Assembly: GCA_023406985.1 (NCBI GenBank)
Contig: JAEXTK010000180.1
Coordinates: 26,981 to 90,980 of the forward strand
Length of the DNA stretch: 64,000 nt
Source: Spirochaetota bacterium
GTDB taxonomy: Bacteria > Spirochaetota > Spirochaetia > Treponematales > Breznakiellaceae
Reading direction: 5' to 3'
The notes beneath the pieces were generated by a model that was not told the DNA's origin, searched no databases, and saw only the letters and a program-made list of their open reading frames with translations. Below, piece after piece: positions 43,858 through 52,304 of this stretch (positions are counted from its first letter, which is position 1; the number at the start of each line of letters is the position of its first letter). A program made the translations under genes and the position numbers.

Positions 43858-44649
43858 TTACTCACGGACGTCTTTTGCCAGCAGTATTTCGGCGGCTTCG
43901 TCCAAGCGCGGGAGCAGTGTGTTTCGTCGTTTCGGCGCGGAGGCTTCCTCCAGCATGTGCCTGAATGAGTACGGCGGCGGATTGCACTCAGATGTCTGCC
44001 GGCAGTCCGCGCACCAGAGCGTTCCCTTGCCCCCGGAGAGTCCTCGCCCGCCGCTGAGGAGCCCTGCCCGGCCGCCGCAGCGGGGGCAGGTCATGGCGTA
44101 TCGCCCGGTGGCAAGGGTATGCATGAGGAGTCCCAGCGGTTGGTACTGCAGGCCGGTGACGCTGAACCCAAATGCCAAGGGGCGTCCCGTCGCGTAGTAG
44201 AGGGCGGGATCCTCCATGATTATCTTCCGATATTCGTAGAATAGGGGCAAGTGTTCAACCAGAAACGCGCGCTGGTCCCGTTGCTCCCAGGCGAGGGCCT
44301 TCGTCTTATGCGCTTCCAGCTCAGGAAGCGCGGAAGGCTCGGTGACGACCGCCCAGTCGAGGAAATCCCGAGCGTTGAGAATTCCCCAGCCACTTCGCCG
44401 GGTCCTACCGTCGACAGAGCAGATGTGCCATCCGACAGTAGGTCTCGTGCCAATGCTTCCGTCATCTTTGTCGAAAAAGTTTCTCTCGTCGTTAATGTAA
44501 GGGAAAAGGTCCGCGAGTTCAGCCGTCGGCTCCAGTCTCTTCTCAATGATATTCATGTAGCTCCCGCCATCATCGGAAACCAGCCATTTCCCGACCAGCG
44601 CGGTCAGGTACAGTTCTTTTACCGCAATATTCACTTCAACTACCTCCAT
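43858..44649 (-). CDS. Hypothetical zinc-ribbon protein
   Basis: 263 residues, not a recognised family. Near residues 190-220 it has C-P-R-C-G-G-R-A-G-L and C-A-D-C, a four-cysteine zinc ribbon. The rest is mixed alpha/beta, with D-F-L-D-W-A-V-V near 92. It is the first gene of the - strand operon that continues with the WYL regulator and tandem AAA+ ATPase, and is divergent from the helicase-methylase operon. It might be an RNA/DNA-binding specificity factor for the ATPase. Confidence 0.6.
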   Translation of the reverse strand: MEVVEVNIAVKELYLTALVGKWLVSDDGGSYMNIIEKRLEPTAELADLFPYINDERNFFDKDDGSIGTRPTVGWHICSVDGRTRRSGWGILNARDFLDWAVVTEPSALPELEAHKTKALAWEQRDQRAFLVEHLPLFYEYRKIIMEDPALYYATGRPLAFGFSVTGLQYQPLGLLMHTLATGRYAMTCPRCGGRAGLLSGGRGLSGGKGTLWCADCRQTSECNPPPYSFRHMLEEASAPKRRNTLLPRLDEAAEILLAKDVRE

Positions 44650-44902
44650 CGCGGTGAAAGTATTAGCGTGATATCTAGCAGAAAGTGACTGATATGGGAC
44701 TTAGCGTTAATTAAAGGAAAAGCGCTTGGTAGATGAATCGGGGGCCAGTAGATTAGAGACTGAGGGTGCTAGATAATATCTCAAAGGATAAAAATCTCCA
44801 ATATAGGTGCTCGTTAAGTTATTCCTATTCACTCGAAAGAAATGCAGTTGCACCAAGAGATAGTAAAGAGTAAACTGACTTAATCATAAAAGGAGCGAGA
44901 AC
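44650..44902. promoter_or_regulatory. Divergent AT-rich intergenic region between two defence-like operons
   Basis: 253 bp, no gene seen. It is far more AT-rich than its left neighbour and must hold the promoters of both operons. No single strong -35/-10 pair or clear palindrome could be chosen by eye; the region contains TTAATTAAAGG and TAGATAATATC elements. Confidence 0.45.
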
Positions 44903-47824
44903 ATGGCCGACGGTCTCAACCCTGAGCAACTAGCAGCGGTTCAAGCGATCGATGGCCCTCTGCTCATTATTGCCGGTCCTGGGGCTGGAAAAACTAAAAC
45001 TCTCGTAGAGCGCATCGTCCACCTCATTGTGGACCAGCGAATACCCTCTGAAAGCATCCTTGTCGCAACTTTTACTGAAAAAGCAGCCAAGGAACTTGTG
45101 ACTCGGGTCTCCAATCGTGCTGTTGACCTTGGGGTGGAAATCAACCTTACAGAAATGTATATAGGGACCCTTCACTCGATCTTCCTCCGGATCATTGAGC
45201 AATACAGGCCGAAAACTAGACTCCTTCGAAATTACCGTGTTCTTGACAGCTTTGAGCAGCAATACCTCATCCATCGGTCTCTTCAATCATTCCACTCAAT
45301 CGATGGCTCTTCACAGATCACAAACCCTGTAGCTCCGCGATGGGAGCAAGCCGAGAACATCGCGAGGCTTGTCAACAAGGCTGCTGAGGAAGACCTAAGC
45401 ATCGATAGACTAAAAGATTCCGACTCTGCACTTCTAAAGGCATACGGCGCGCTCGTGGAGAGGTACCGTGGGCTTCTCCAAGAAGAAAACGCGCTGGACT
45501 TCTCGACGATTCAGTCTACTCTTCTTGACCTGATACGCGAACGACCGGATGTCTTGGATGACTTGAGGGTAAAGATCCGGTATCTCATGATTGATGAGTA
45601 CCAGGATACGAACGCGATCCAAGAGAAGATCGTTCTTTTGCTTGCGGCCCCATCGAACAATATCTGCGTCGTTGGAGATGATGACCAAAGCCTCTATCGG
45701 TTCCGAGGGGCGACGGTACAGAATATTCTCGAATTCCAAAAGAATTTTCCCCCAGGCGCCTGCAAGAAAATTGAACTTACGACCAACTACCGATCGCATC
45801 CGGGTATCGTGGACTTCTACAATCGCTGGATGGCGGGCATTCCGGCAAAAGGTTCGTGGATAGGCGACGAAGGCCAGAGCTTTAGGTATCCCAAAGTTAT
45901 ACGTCCACGGGATGCGGTATTCGAAGACTATGCATCGGTAGCGAAGGTCGTTGGCCACGAGACCCAAGACTCTTGGAACGATGAAGTCCTATCTTTCGTT
46001 GAAGCCCTCAAAGGGAAAGGGCTACTCAAGGACTATAACCAAGTTGCATTCCTCTTCCGCTCGGTGAAGAGCGATAAAGTAATCAAACTTGCGTCTTTTC
46101 TTGAAGAGCACGGGATCCCTGTATTCTCCCCCCGTTCTGCTCTCTTCTTCGAGCGGGAAGAAGTCAGACTGATGCTCGGCGCCTTCTCATTCATGTTTCC
46201 TAACCTCATCGAGAACCACCTCCAATGGCAAGAAGGGGCAGAACTCAAAGAATGGAAGTACTACGAGGACTGCCTCTCATTCTTCACGGACGCTATCCGA
46301 GCGAACCGCGAGGAGAATACATCGTTATTGAAGTGGTGTGCGCAGAAAGCAAAGGGTCATACGGAGATGAGGGAGAACACCAACTACGGCTTCGCCTCGC
46401 TCTTCTACGAACTCCTCGCCTTCCCGATGTTCTCGCAGTATTTGGATGTGGATCTATCGGGCGGAGCCGCCGATCTTAGGCCTATCTATAATCTCGCGCT
46501 CTTTAGCCAACTTCTTTCCCAGTTCGAATTTCTCCATAACATCATCGTCTTGACGCCAGAGAGGTTATCCAGAGATCTCCGGGCTCTCTTCAATCAATAT
46601 TTGCGGTATCTTCTGGATGGAGGCATTGCTGAGTACGAGGACTTCGAGGGAGTTACCCCGCCCGGATGCGTCTCCTTCATGACGATCCACCAGTCCAAAG
46701 GGTTGGAATTCCCAATTGTCCTCGTCGATTCCCTTAATAGCGTGCCGACCAGATCAGATGAAGAAATTGACAAGGAGCTTACGGCCCATTATCGGGAAGA
46801 GGAGGCCTTCGAGCCAGTCGAGAGGATCAAATACTTCGACTTCTGGAGACTCTATTACACGGCCTTCTCACGGGCTCGAGATTTTCTCGCTCTCTCGGGA
46901 GCGGAAAATCGGCAAGGGAAAGGACGATCTCGCCTGCCATCAGCTTCCTTCCTCTCGCTTTATGATCAGCTGCCCGATTGGCGCGACGCAGGCATCCTAT
47001 CAGAGAACATTCGGCTCTCAGAGGTAACACCGCCTAATATTAAGCATGAGTACGCTTTCACCTCTCATATCCTCTTATACGAGAACTGCCCTCGCCAATA
47101 TATGTTCTTCCGAGAACTTGAATTCAGCCCGGTGCGTACAAACGCCATACTATTCGGTACTCTCGTTCATCAGACTATCGAGGATGTACACAAGGCCGTA
47201 CTTGCTGGTGCGGCGGAATCAATAACCCCCGAAAATCTGCACTCGTGGTTGAACGCCAATTATGCCAGCATATCAAAGGCGACTCGGACCTACCTCGCAC
47301 CGAATACTCTAGCGGCGGTCTATGACCATATTGAGCGCTACGTTGACCGTGCCAGTCGCGACTGGAGTATTATCGAGGAAGCGGAGCTCCGCGTTGCATT
47401 GGTCAAGGAAGAGTACATCCTGACCGGTTCCATCGACCTGTTGAGAGGCCGAGATGGCACTGTGGAGATAGTCGACTTCAAGACGGAGAAGAAACCCGAC
47501 ATCAACGAGTTGAAGGACCGCGAGAAACTCGAACGATACCGAAGGCAGCTTGAAGTTTACGCCCATATCGTTGAAGAACGTTATGGGCGGAACGTTAGCC
47601 GTATGCATCTCTATTACACCGGTGCGAAGGGAGAAAACCCCTATATCAGCTTCGACTTTGAAAATAGGAAGATCGATAAAACGATCGACACCATAGCGAA
47701 AGTTGTAGATAAGATCGAAGCCAAGAGCTTTGGAACTGTGGGCATAGAGAAGACTGATAAACACTGCAAGGATTGCGATATTAAGCCGTTCTGTTGGAGC
47801 AATGAAACTGATGCACGAGGATGA
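44903..47824 (+). CDS. UvrD/Rep-like helicase with C-terminal PD-(D/E)XK nuclease
   Basis: 973 residues. SF1A helicase motifs: I-I-A-G-P-G-A-G-K-T near 22-31 (Walker A), L-M-I-D-E-Y-Q-D-T-N (motif II), V-V-G-D-D-D-Q-S-L-Y-R-F-R-G (III), T-T-N-Y-R-S-H (IV), and S-F-M-T-I-H-Q-S-K-G-L-E-F (V). From about residue 715 comes an AddB/Cas4-like nuclease: a Cys at E-N-C-P-R-Q-Y, G-T-L-V-H, G-S-I-D-L-L, V-D-F-K-T-E-K and the terminal C-K-D-C-x5-C that would complete a 4Fe-4S cluster. It thus resembles a single-chain AddAB-like end-processing enzyme. It opens a four-gene operon. Confidence 0.9.
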   Translation: MADGLNPEQLAAVQAIDGPLLIIAGPGAGKTKTLVERIVHLIVDQRIPSESILVATFTEKAAKELVTRVSNRAVDLGVEINLTEMYIGTLHSIFLRIIEQYRPKTRLLRNYRVLDSFEQQYLIHRSLQSFHSIDGSSQITNPVAPRWEQAENIARLVNKAAEEDLSIDRLKDSDSALLKAYGALVERYRGLLQEENALDFSTIQSTLLDLIRERPDVLDDLRVKIRYLMIDEYQDTNAIQEKIVLLLAAPSNNICVVGDDDQSLYRFRGATVQNILEFQKNFPPGACKKIELTTNYRSHPGIVDFYNRWMAGIPAKGSWIGDEGQSFRYPKVIRPRDAVFEDYASVAKVVGHETQDSWNDEVLSFVEALKGKGLLKDYNQVAFLFRSVKSDKVIKLASFLEEHGIPVFSPRSALFFEREEVRLMLGAFSFMFPNLIENHLQWQEGAELKEWKYYEDCLSFFTDAIRANREENTSLLKWCAQKAKGHTEMRENTNYGFASLFYELLAFPMFSQYLDVDLSGGAADLRPIYNLALFSQLLSQFEFLHNIIVLTPERLSRDLRALFNQYLRYLLDGGIAEYEDFEGVTPPGCVSFMTIHQSKGLEFPIVLVDSLNSVPTRSDEEIDKELTAHYREEEAFEPVERIKYFDFWRLYYTAFSRARDFLALSGAENRQGKGRSRLPSASFLSLYDQLPDWRDAGILSENIRLSEVTPPNIKHEYAFTSHILLYENCPRQYMFFRELEFSPVRTNAILFGTLVHQTIEDVHKAVLAGAAESITPENLHSWLNANYASISKATRTYLAPNTLAAVYDHIERYVDRASRDWSIIEEAELRVALVKEEYILTGSIDLLRGRDGTVEIVDFKTEKKPDINELKDREKLERYRRQLEVYAHIVEERYGRNVSRMHLYYTGAKGENPYISFDFENRKIDKTIDTIAKVVDKIEAKSFGTVGIEKTDKHCKDCDIKPFCWSNETDARG

Positions 47825-47828
47825 ACCG

Positions 47829-49631
47829 ATGAGTGATGTTAGGGAAAAAGAAGCGATTTACACGAAAGACGGACTAGGTCAATACACCTTCGAACAGGAA
47901 CCGATTCGCGGTTATCCGGAGCTTCGCTGGACGGGAAAACGTCCCTTCAGAGGGACCTCTTATTTTCCTGCCCAGCTCAAGGAATGCCACGGCGACACCA
48001 TTGATGGCTGGCGAAACAAGCTCTATTGGGGAGACAACCTCCAAGTAATGAGCCACCTCCTGCGTGAATACCGAGGCAAGGTACGGCTCATCTACATTGA
48101 TCCGCCCTTTGACTCGAAGGCGGACTACAAGAAGAAAATCGAACGTCGCGGCGTGAGTGTAGAGAGTGATAGTAGTGCCTTTGAAGAAAAGCAATATACT
48201 GACATATGGAATAACGATGAATATCTTCAATTCATTTACGAGAGACTCATCCTTATGAGAGAGTTGCTTACTGACGATGGAAGCTTATGGCTCCATTGTG
48301 ATACAAGCAGAGGCCATTTTCTCAGAATACTTCTTGATGAGGTATTCGGACCAAAAAACTATAAGAATGAGATCTATTGGTATTATTACAATAAGATGCC
48401 TGATTCTCGGAAAGGAATATTTCCTAGAGCTACAGATACCCTGTTGTTCTATTCAAAAAGCAAGCCACAATCGATATTCAACGCCCTTAAAGAAGATAGA
48501 GATATGCCTGTCAAACAGCTAGTAAGAAAAAAGGTTGACGGGAAGATGGTGAATGCCCGAGATGAAAATGGCAAAGTCTTATATCAAACAAGTGAGACTC
48601 GTGTAATAGATAATGTATGGCGTTTATCAATGCTCCAACCTGCTGATAAAACAGAGAACCTCCTTTACCCGACACAGAAACCGGAACATCTACTTGAGAG
48701 AGTTATTAAATCATCGTCAAATCCTGGGGATATTGTTTTCGATTGCTTCATGGGCTCGGGTACAACACAAGCCGTCGCCATGAAACTAGGCCGCCGTTTC
48801 CTGGGTGCTGATATCAACTTGGGGGCTATACAGACCACAACCAAACGTCTTCTAGGAGTAGCCAATGAACTTCAAGGCGCTCCTAAAGAGCTAGCATTTA
48901 GTGATACCGAAAAGCCAGAGAAATCATATACCGGTTTCGAAGTGTACACAGTCAACCACTACGACTTCTTCCGAAATGAGCTAGAAGCGAAGGAACTCCT
49001 CATTGAGGCCCTTGAGCTTCAGGCTTTGCCGGGGAATATGCTCTGGGACGGTGAATCCGATGGATGGATGGTCAAGATTCTTGCCGTGAACCGCCTCGCA
49101 ACTGCAGCCGACCTCAACCCCATCCTTGCCAATCTTGACTATAAGACTTGGGAAAGAAGAGCCAAGGCTACACCCGAAAAACCAGTTGAGCGAATCAAGC
49201 TTGTATGCATGGGCCACGACCCTGAGTTGAAGGCGCAGTTCAAGAAGGAGATGGATAAGCTCGGTTACAAGGTTGACATTGAGGTTCTCGATATCCTTAG
49301 AGATAAACAGGAACTCCAGTTCAAGCGCGATTCAGAAGCTCGGATCAACCTTACTAAGAAAACACTTGAGATTAAGAAATTCTATCCTATGAATCTTCTT
49401 CAAAAGCTATCGCTTGAGAAGACGAAGGTAGGTGACTGGCGCGAACTGGTAGACTCCATTCTGATTGACTGGAATTACGATGGAGCGGTATTCAGTCCGA
49501 CTCTCATCGATATTCCTGAGAAGAACGACCTAGTTAAGGGTATTTACGGTGTGCCCGATGGCATTGGCACAGTCAGAGTCAAGATCACGGACCTCCTTGC
49601 GGAATCCTGGGAAGGGAATGTGGAGGTCTAA
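47829..49631 (+). CDS. Type III-like DNA adenine methyltransferase (Mod)
   Basis: 600 residues from the ATG at 47829, chosen because GAGG lies 8 bp upstream and the previous gene stops at 47824; in-frame ATGs at 47802 and 47811 are alternatives. Motif IV D-P-P-F at residues 91-94 precedes motif I D-C-F-M-G-S-G-T-T at 305-313, the beta-class order of Mod subunits. The region between is the target-recognition domain. A C-terminal stretch after 360 is long and specific to this family. It methylates adenine at an unknown short motif and is co-transcribed with the Res-like gene 5 bp later. Confidence 0.9.
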   Translation: MSDVREKEAIYTKDGLGQYTFEQEPIRGYPELRWTGKRPFRGTSYFPAQLKECHGDTIDGWRNKLYWGDNLQVMSHLLREYRGKVRLIYIDPPFDSKADYKKKIERRGVSVESDSSAFEEKQYTDIWNNDEYLQFIYERLILMRELLTDDGSLWLHCDTSRGHFLRILLDEVFGPKNYKNEIYWYYYNKMPDSRKGIFPRATDTLLFYSKSKPQSIFNALKEDRDMPVKQLVRKKVDGKMVNARDENGKVLYQTSETRVIDNVWRLSMLQPADKTENLLYPTQKPEHLLERVIKSSSNPGDIVFDCFMGSGTTQAVAMKLGRRFLGADINLGAIQTTTKRLLGVANELQGAPKELAFSDTEKPEKSYTGFEVYTVNHYDFFRNELEAKELLIEALELQALPGNMLWDGESDGWMVKILAVNRLATAADLNPILANLDYKTWERRAKATPEKPVERIKLVCMGHDPELKAQFKKEMDKLGYKVDIEVLDILRDKQELQFKRDSEARINLTKKTLEIKKFYPMNLLQKLSLEKTKVGDWRELVDSILIDWNYDGAVFSPTLIDIPEKNDLVKGIYGVPDGIGTVRVKITDLLAESWEGNVEV

Positions 49632-49636
49632 GCGAT

Positions 49637-52234
49637 ATGCCAAGAAAGAAGCTAGTTGAATCCGAAGTTACTAAGCCATTCTTCGAGTATCTCTGGACCT
49701 TCTATAAGAGAAATCGCGGTCAAATACGCTTCTCCTATAAGGATCTCACAAAGCGCCTCCTCGATTATATGGATCCAGCCAATGCCGGAGCATTCCTCAG
49801 GCAGCCGCAGTACGAGGCCTTCGAGATGTACGTCTTCTTGAAAGAGTACCTCAACAATCCTCGCCTTGCTGATCTCCTTGATCAGTGGCGCCATAATGAG
49901 GGCAAATTCCAGCTCCGAAATACTCTTGTCCAGGATCAGGGCGACTTCTTCCTCGATCCGACGGCAGATGCGGAGCGCTATGAAGCTGCATTCCAGAAGC
50001 TAAACGCGGTGCGGCAAGACTATGCTAATTATATTTTTGCCCTAACAATGGGAGTAGGAAAGACGATACTCATGGCAGTATGTATCTACTATGAGTTTTT
50101 GCTTGCCCGCAAGTTCCCTCAGGACGAACGCTTCTGCCACAACGTTATAGTATTCGCTCCCGACACGACGGTTCTGCAATCCTTGAAAGAGATACAAGAC
50201 TTCGACAAGACAAAAATCCTGCCGCCCGAATATGCACGAAGTATAGAGTCGGAGGTGAAGTTCCACTTCCTCGAAGAGGCGGGGGTTACTCTTAACGTCC
50301 TGGACCGATCTGCATTCAATGTAGTTATATCGAACACTCAGAAAATAATCCTCAAGCGAAAGAGCGTTGAGAAGAGTCCCGTTCAGAAGCTATTCCAGAA
50401 TAGTTGGAAAGATCTCCTCGCAAAGGACAAGGATGCCGACCTCTATGCTGTCGCCGAGGACGAGGGAGAGCTTGCTACGAACCAGCGCTTCCAGAAGCTC
50501 GCTCGCCTTCATCAGCTGGGTATCTTCGTAGATGAAGCTCATCACGCCTTCGGAAAGACCCTCGGCAGGGATATGGGCGACCACAGCTCAGCTACGAGCC
50601 TCAGGTTGACCATTGATATTCTGGCCAAAGAACTTGCCTTTGCTGGGACCAAAGTCGTTGCGTGCTATAACTTCACGGGAACGCCCTATGTTGAGAACGA
50701 GCTTATGCCCGAGGTCGTCTATGCATTCTCTCTAAAGCAGGCCATCGAAGCAAAATACTTAAAGACAGCCTCAGTCACAAGAGTCGAGAATGCCAAATCC
50801 CTAACATTCATTCGCAACGCGATCAAAAGCTTCGTGGCAGAGCACGGCGATAAGCGTTATGAAGGAATGCTCCCCAAGATGGCGATCTTTGCCTCGACCA
50901 TAGAGGAGCTTCAAGATGAGCTTAAGCCGCAGGTAGAGAAAGTTGTCGCCGAACTTGGATTGCCGACGGAATCCATACTTGTAAATGTCGGAGTGGAGAA
51001 GCTCACCGGGCAAGATGACATACGTGACTTCAGAGCATTAGACTCGAAGGATTCGAAGAAGAGATTTATCCTTCTCGTTGGCAAAGGAAAAGAAGGATGG
51101 AACTGCCGCTCACTCTTCTCGGTCGCCCTGTTCCGTCAGCCAAAATCCAAGATATTCGTGCTCCAAGCTACCATGCGCTGCCTTAGATCCATCACAAACA
51201 TCCAACAGGACGGGCATATCTTCCTGTCGGACGAAAACTATAAAATTCTCGAGAAGGAACTAGAAGCTAACTTCCGCCTTTCCGTCGATGAGTTCCAGAG
51301 CAAAGCCGATGATGGGAAAAAGAAGGTGATTGTCCGGCCCAGAAAGCCATTAGTCTTCGTCGATATGGTTGAATCCAAGACAATGTACTCACTCGAGCGA
51401 AAGGAAACCAAACCGGGCTTCGCCTTGAAGCTCGATGAGATCGATGTATCAAAGTATCGAATAATCGAGACCACGACCGATATCAGGCGTATCGAGAAAG
51501 GTGGTGGTGCGACACGTGACTTGACCGCCCTACGCGAGGATATGGTGTACTCGGAACTAAGCCTAGTTGCAGAGATCTCAAGATACCTCAATATGTCTCC
51601 TTTGGACGTGGAAGACATTCTCTCAGGGACCCAGGAGGGAATCGACGGTATCCTTGGCTGGGTGAACAGGGCGAATGAAATCCTCTACGATACAGTGATA
51701 CCTCAGCTGTTCAAGGAGCTATACGACATTCAAGAGTACCGAGGACCTAAGCGAAAAGTGAGGAAGCTCCTCGTCAAGGAGCCGCCGGATGGCGAGGGTG
51801 GCTACGAGATCCGGGTCGATCCAACTCTATACGCCGAAGAGTCCACACCTGAGTACATGGCCCTCTCTGAAAGGAGCTTCCATCTCTCAGGTTATGGCTT
51901 CGATTCAATTCCTGAACTCGAATTCTTCAAGCTCAATCTACCAAACGAGAAAATAAAGCGCATTTGGTTCACAGGGATGCTCACTGCTGGTCAGACAGAA
52001 TTCAATGTTCACTATATTGACCCAAGCTCCAATGCATTGAGAACCTACTACCCGGACTTCCTCATTGAGCTTGATGGGGGCACATATCTGATCGCCGAAG
52101 TTAAGGGAGAACACATGCTTGATGACCCTGTTACTCTTGCGAAAAAGGAATACGCCGAGAAGATGGCGGAAGAGAATAGTATGTCGTATGTACTAATACC
52201 GGCGAGTCAGGCAGCTAGAATGCTTGTCGTTTAA
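49637..52234 (+). CDS. Type III restriction-like helicase-nuclease (Res)
   Basis: 865 residues. SF2 motifs are M-G-V-G-K-T at 138-143 (Walker A), I-F-V-D-E-A-H-H at about 296-303 (DEAH), N-F-T-G-T-P, and Q-A-T-M-R-C-L-R as motif VI. Near residues 805-825, P-D-F-L-I-E-L-D-G-G-T-Y-L-I-A-E-V-K supplies a PD-(D/E)XK nuclease core, as in Res subunits. It would translocate or switch along DNA and cut when Mod finds unmethylated sites. It is followed after 70 bp by the GHKL ATPase. Confidence 0.9.
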   Translation: MPRKKLVESEVTKPFFEYLWTFYKRNRGQIRFSYKDLTKRLLDYMDPANAGAFLRQPQYEAFEMYVFLKEYLNNPRLADLLDQWRHNEGKFQLRNTLVQDQGDFFLDPTADAERYEAAFQKLNAVRQDYANYIFALTMGVGKTILMAVCIYYEFLLARKFPQDERFCHNVIVFAPDTTVLQSLKEIQDFDKTKILPPEYARSIESEVKFHFLEEAGVTLNVLDRSAFNVVISNTQKIILKRKSVEKSPVQKLFQNSWKDLLAKDKDADLYAVAEDEGELATNQRFQKLARLHQLGIFVDEAHHAFGKTLGRDMGDHSSATSLRLTIDILAKELAFAGTKVVACYNFTGTPYVENELMPEVVYAFSLKQAIEAKYLKTASVTRVENAKSLTFIRNAIKSFVAEHGDKRYEGMLPKMAIFASTIEELQDELKPQVEKVVAELGLPTESILVNVGVEKLTGQDDIRDFRALDSKDSKKRFILLVGKGKEGWNCRSLFSVALFRQPKSKIFVLQATMRCLRSITNIQQDGHIFLSDENYKILEKELEANFRLSVDEFQSKADDGKKKVIVRPRKPLVFVDMVESKTMYSLERKETKPGFALKLDEIDVSKYRIIETTTDIRRIEKGGGATRDLTALREDMVYSELSLVAEISRYLNMSPLDVEDILSGTQEGIDGILGWVNRANEILYDTVIPQLFKELYDIQEYRGPKRKVRKLLVKEPPDGEGGYEIRVDPTLYAEESTPEYMALSERSFHLSGYGFDSIPELEFFKLNLPNEKIKRIWFTGMLTAGQTEFNVHYIDPSSNALRTYYPDFLIELDGGTYLIAEVKGEHMLDDPVTLAKKEYAEKMAEENSMSYVLIPASQAARMLVV

Positions 52235-52304
52235 CGCATATGATCCGGCGCCTGCTAACATTCGAGAGTGTTGATTCTATTGTCCGATATGAGGGGGAAG
52301 ACCA

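Noticed and set aside
40530..44649. BREX or CBASS core identity for the AAA+/WYL operon
   Set aside because: No PglX, PglZ, BrxC-like or cyclase gene is present; WYL alone is not diagnostic.
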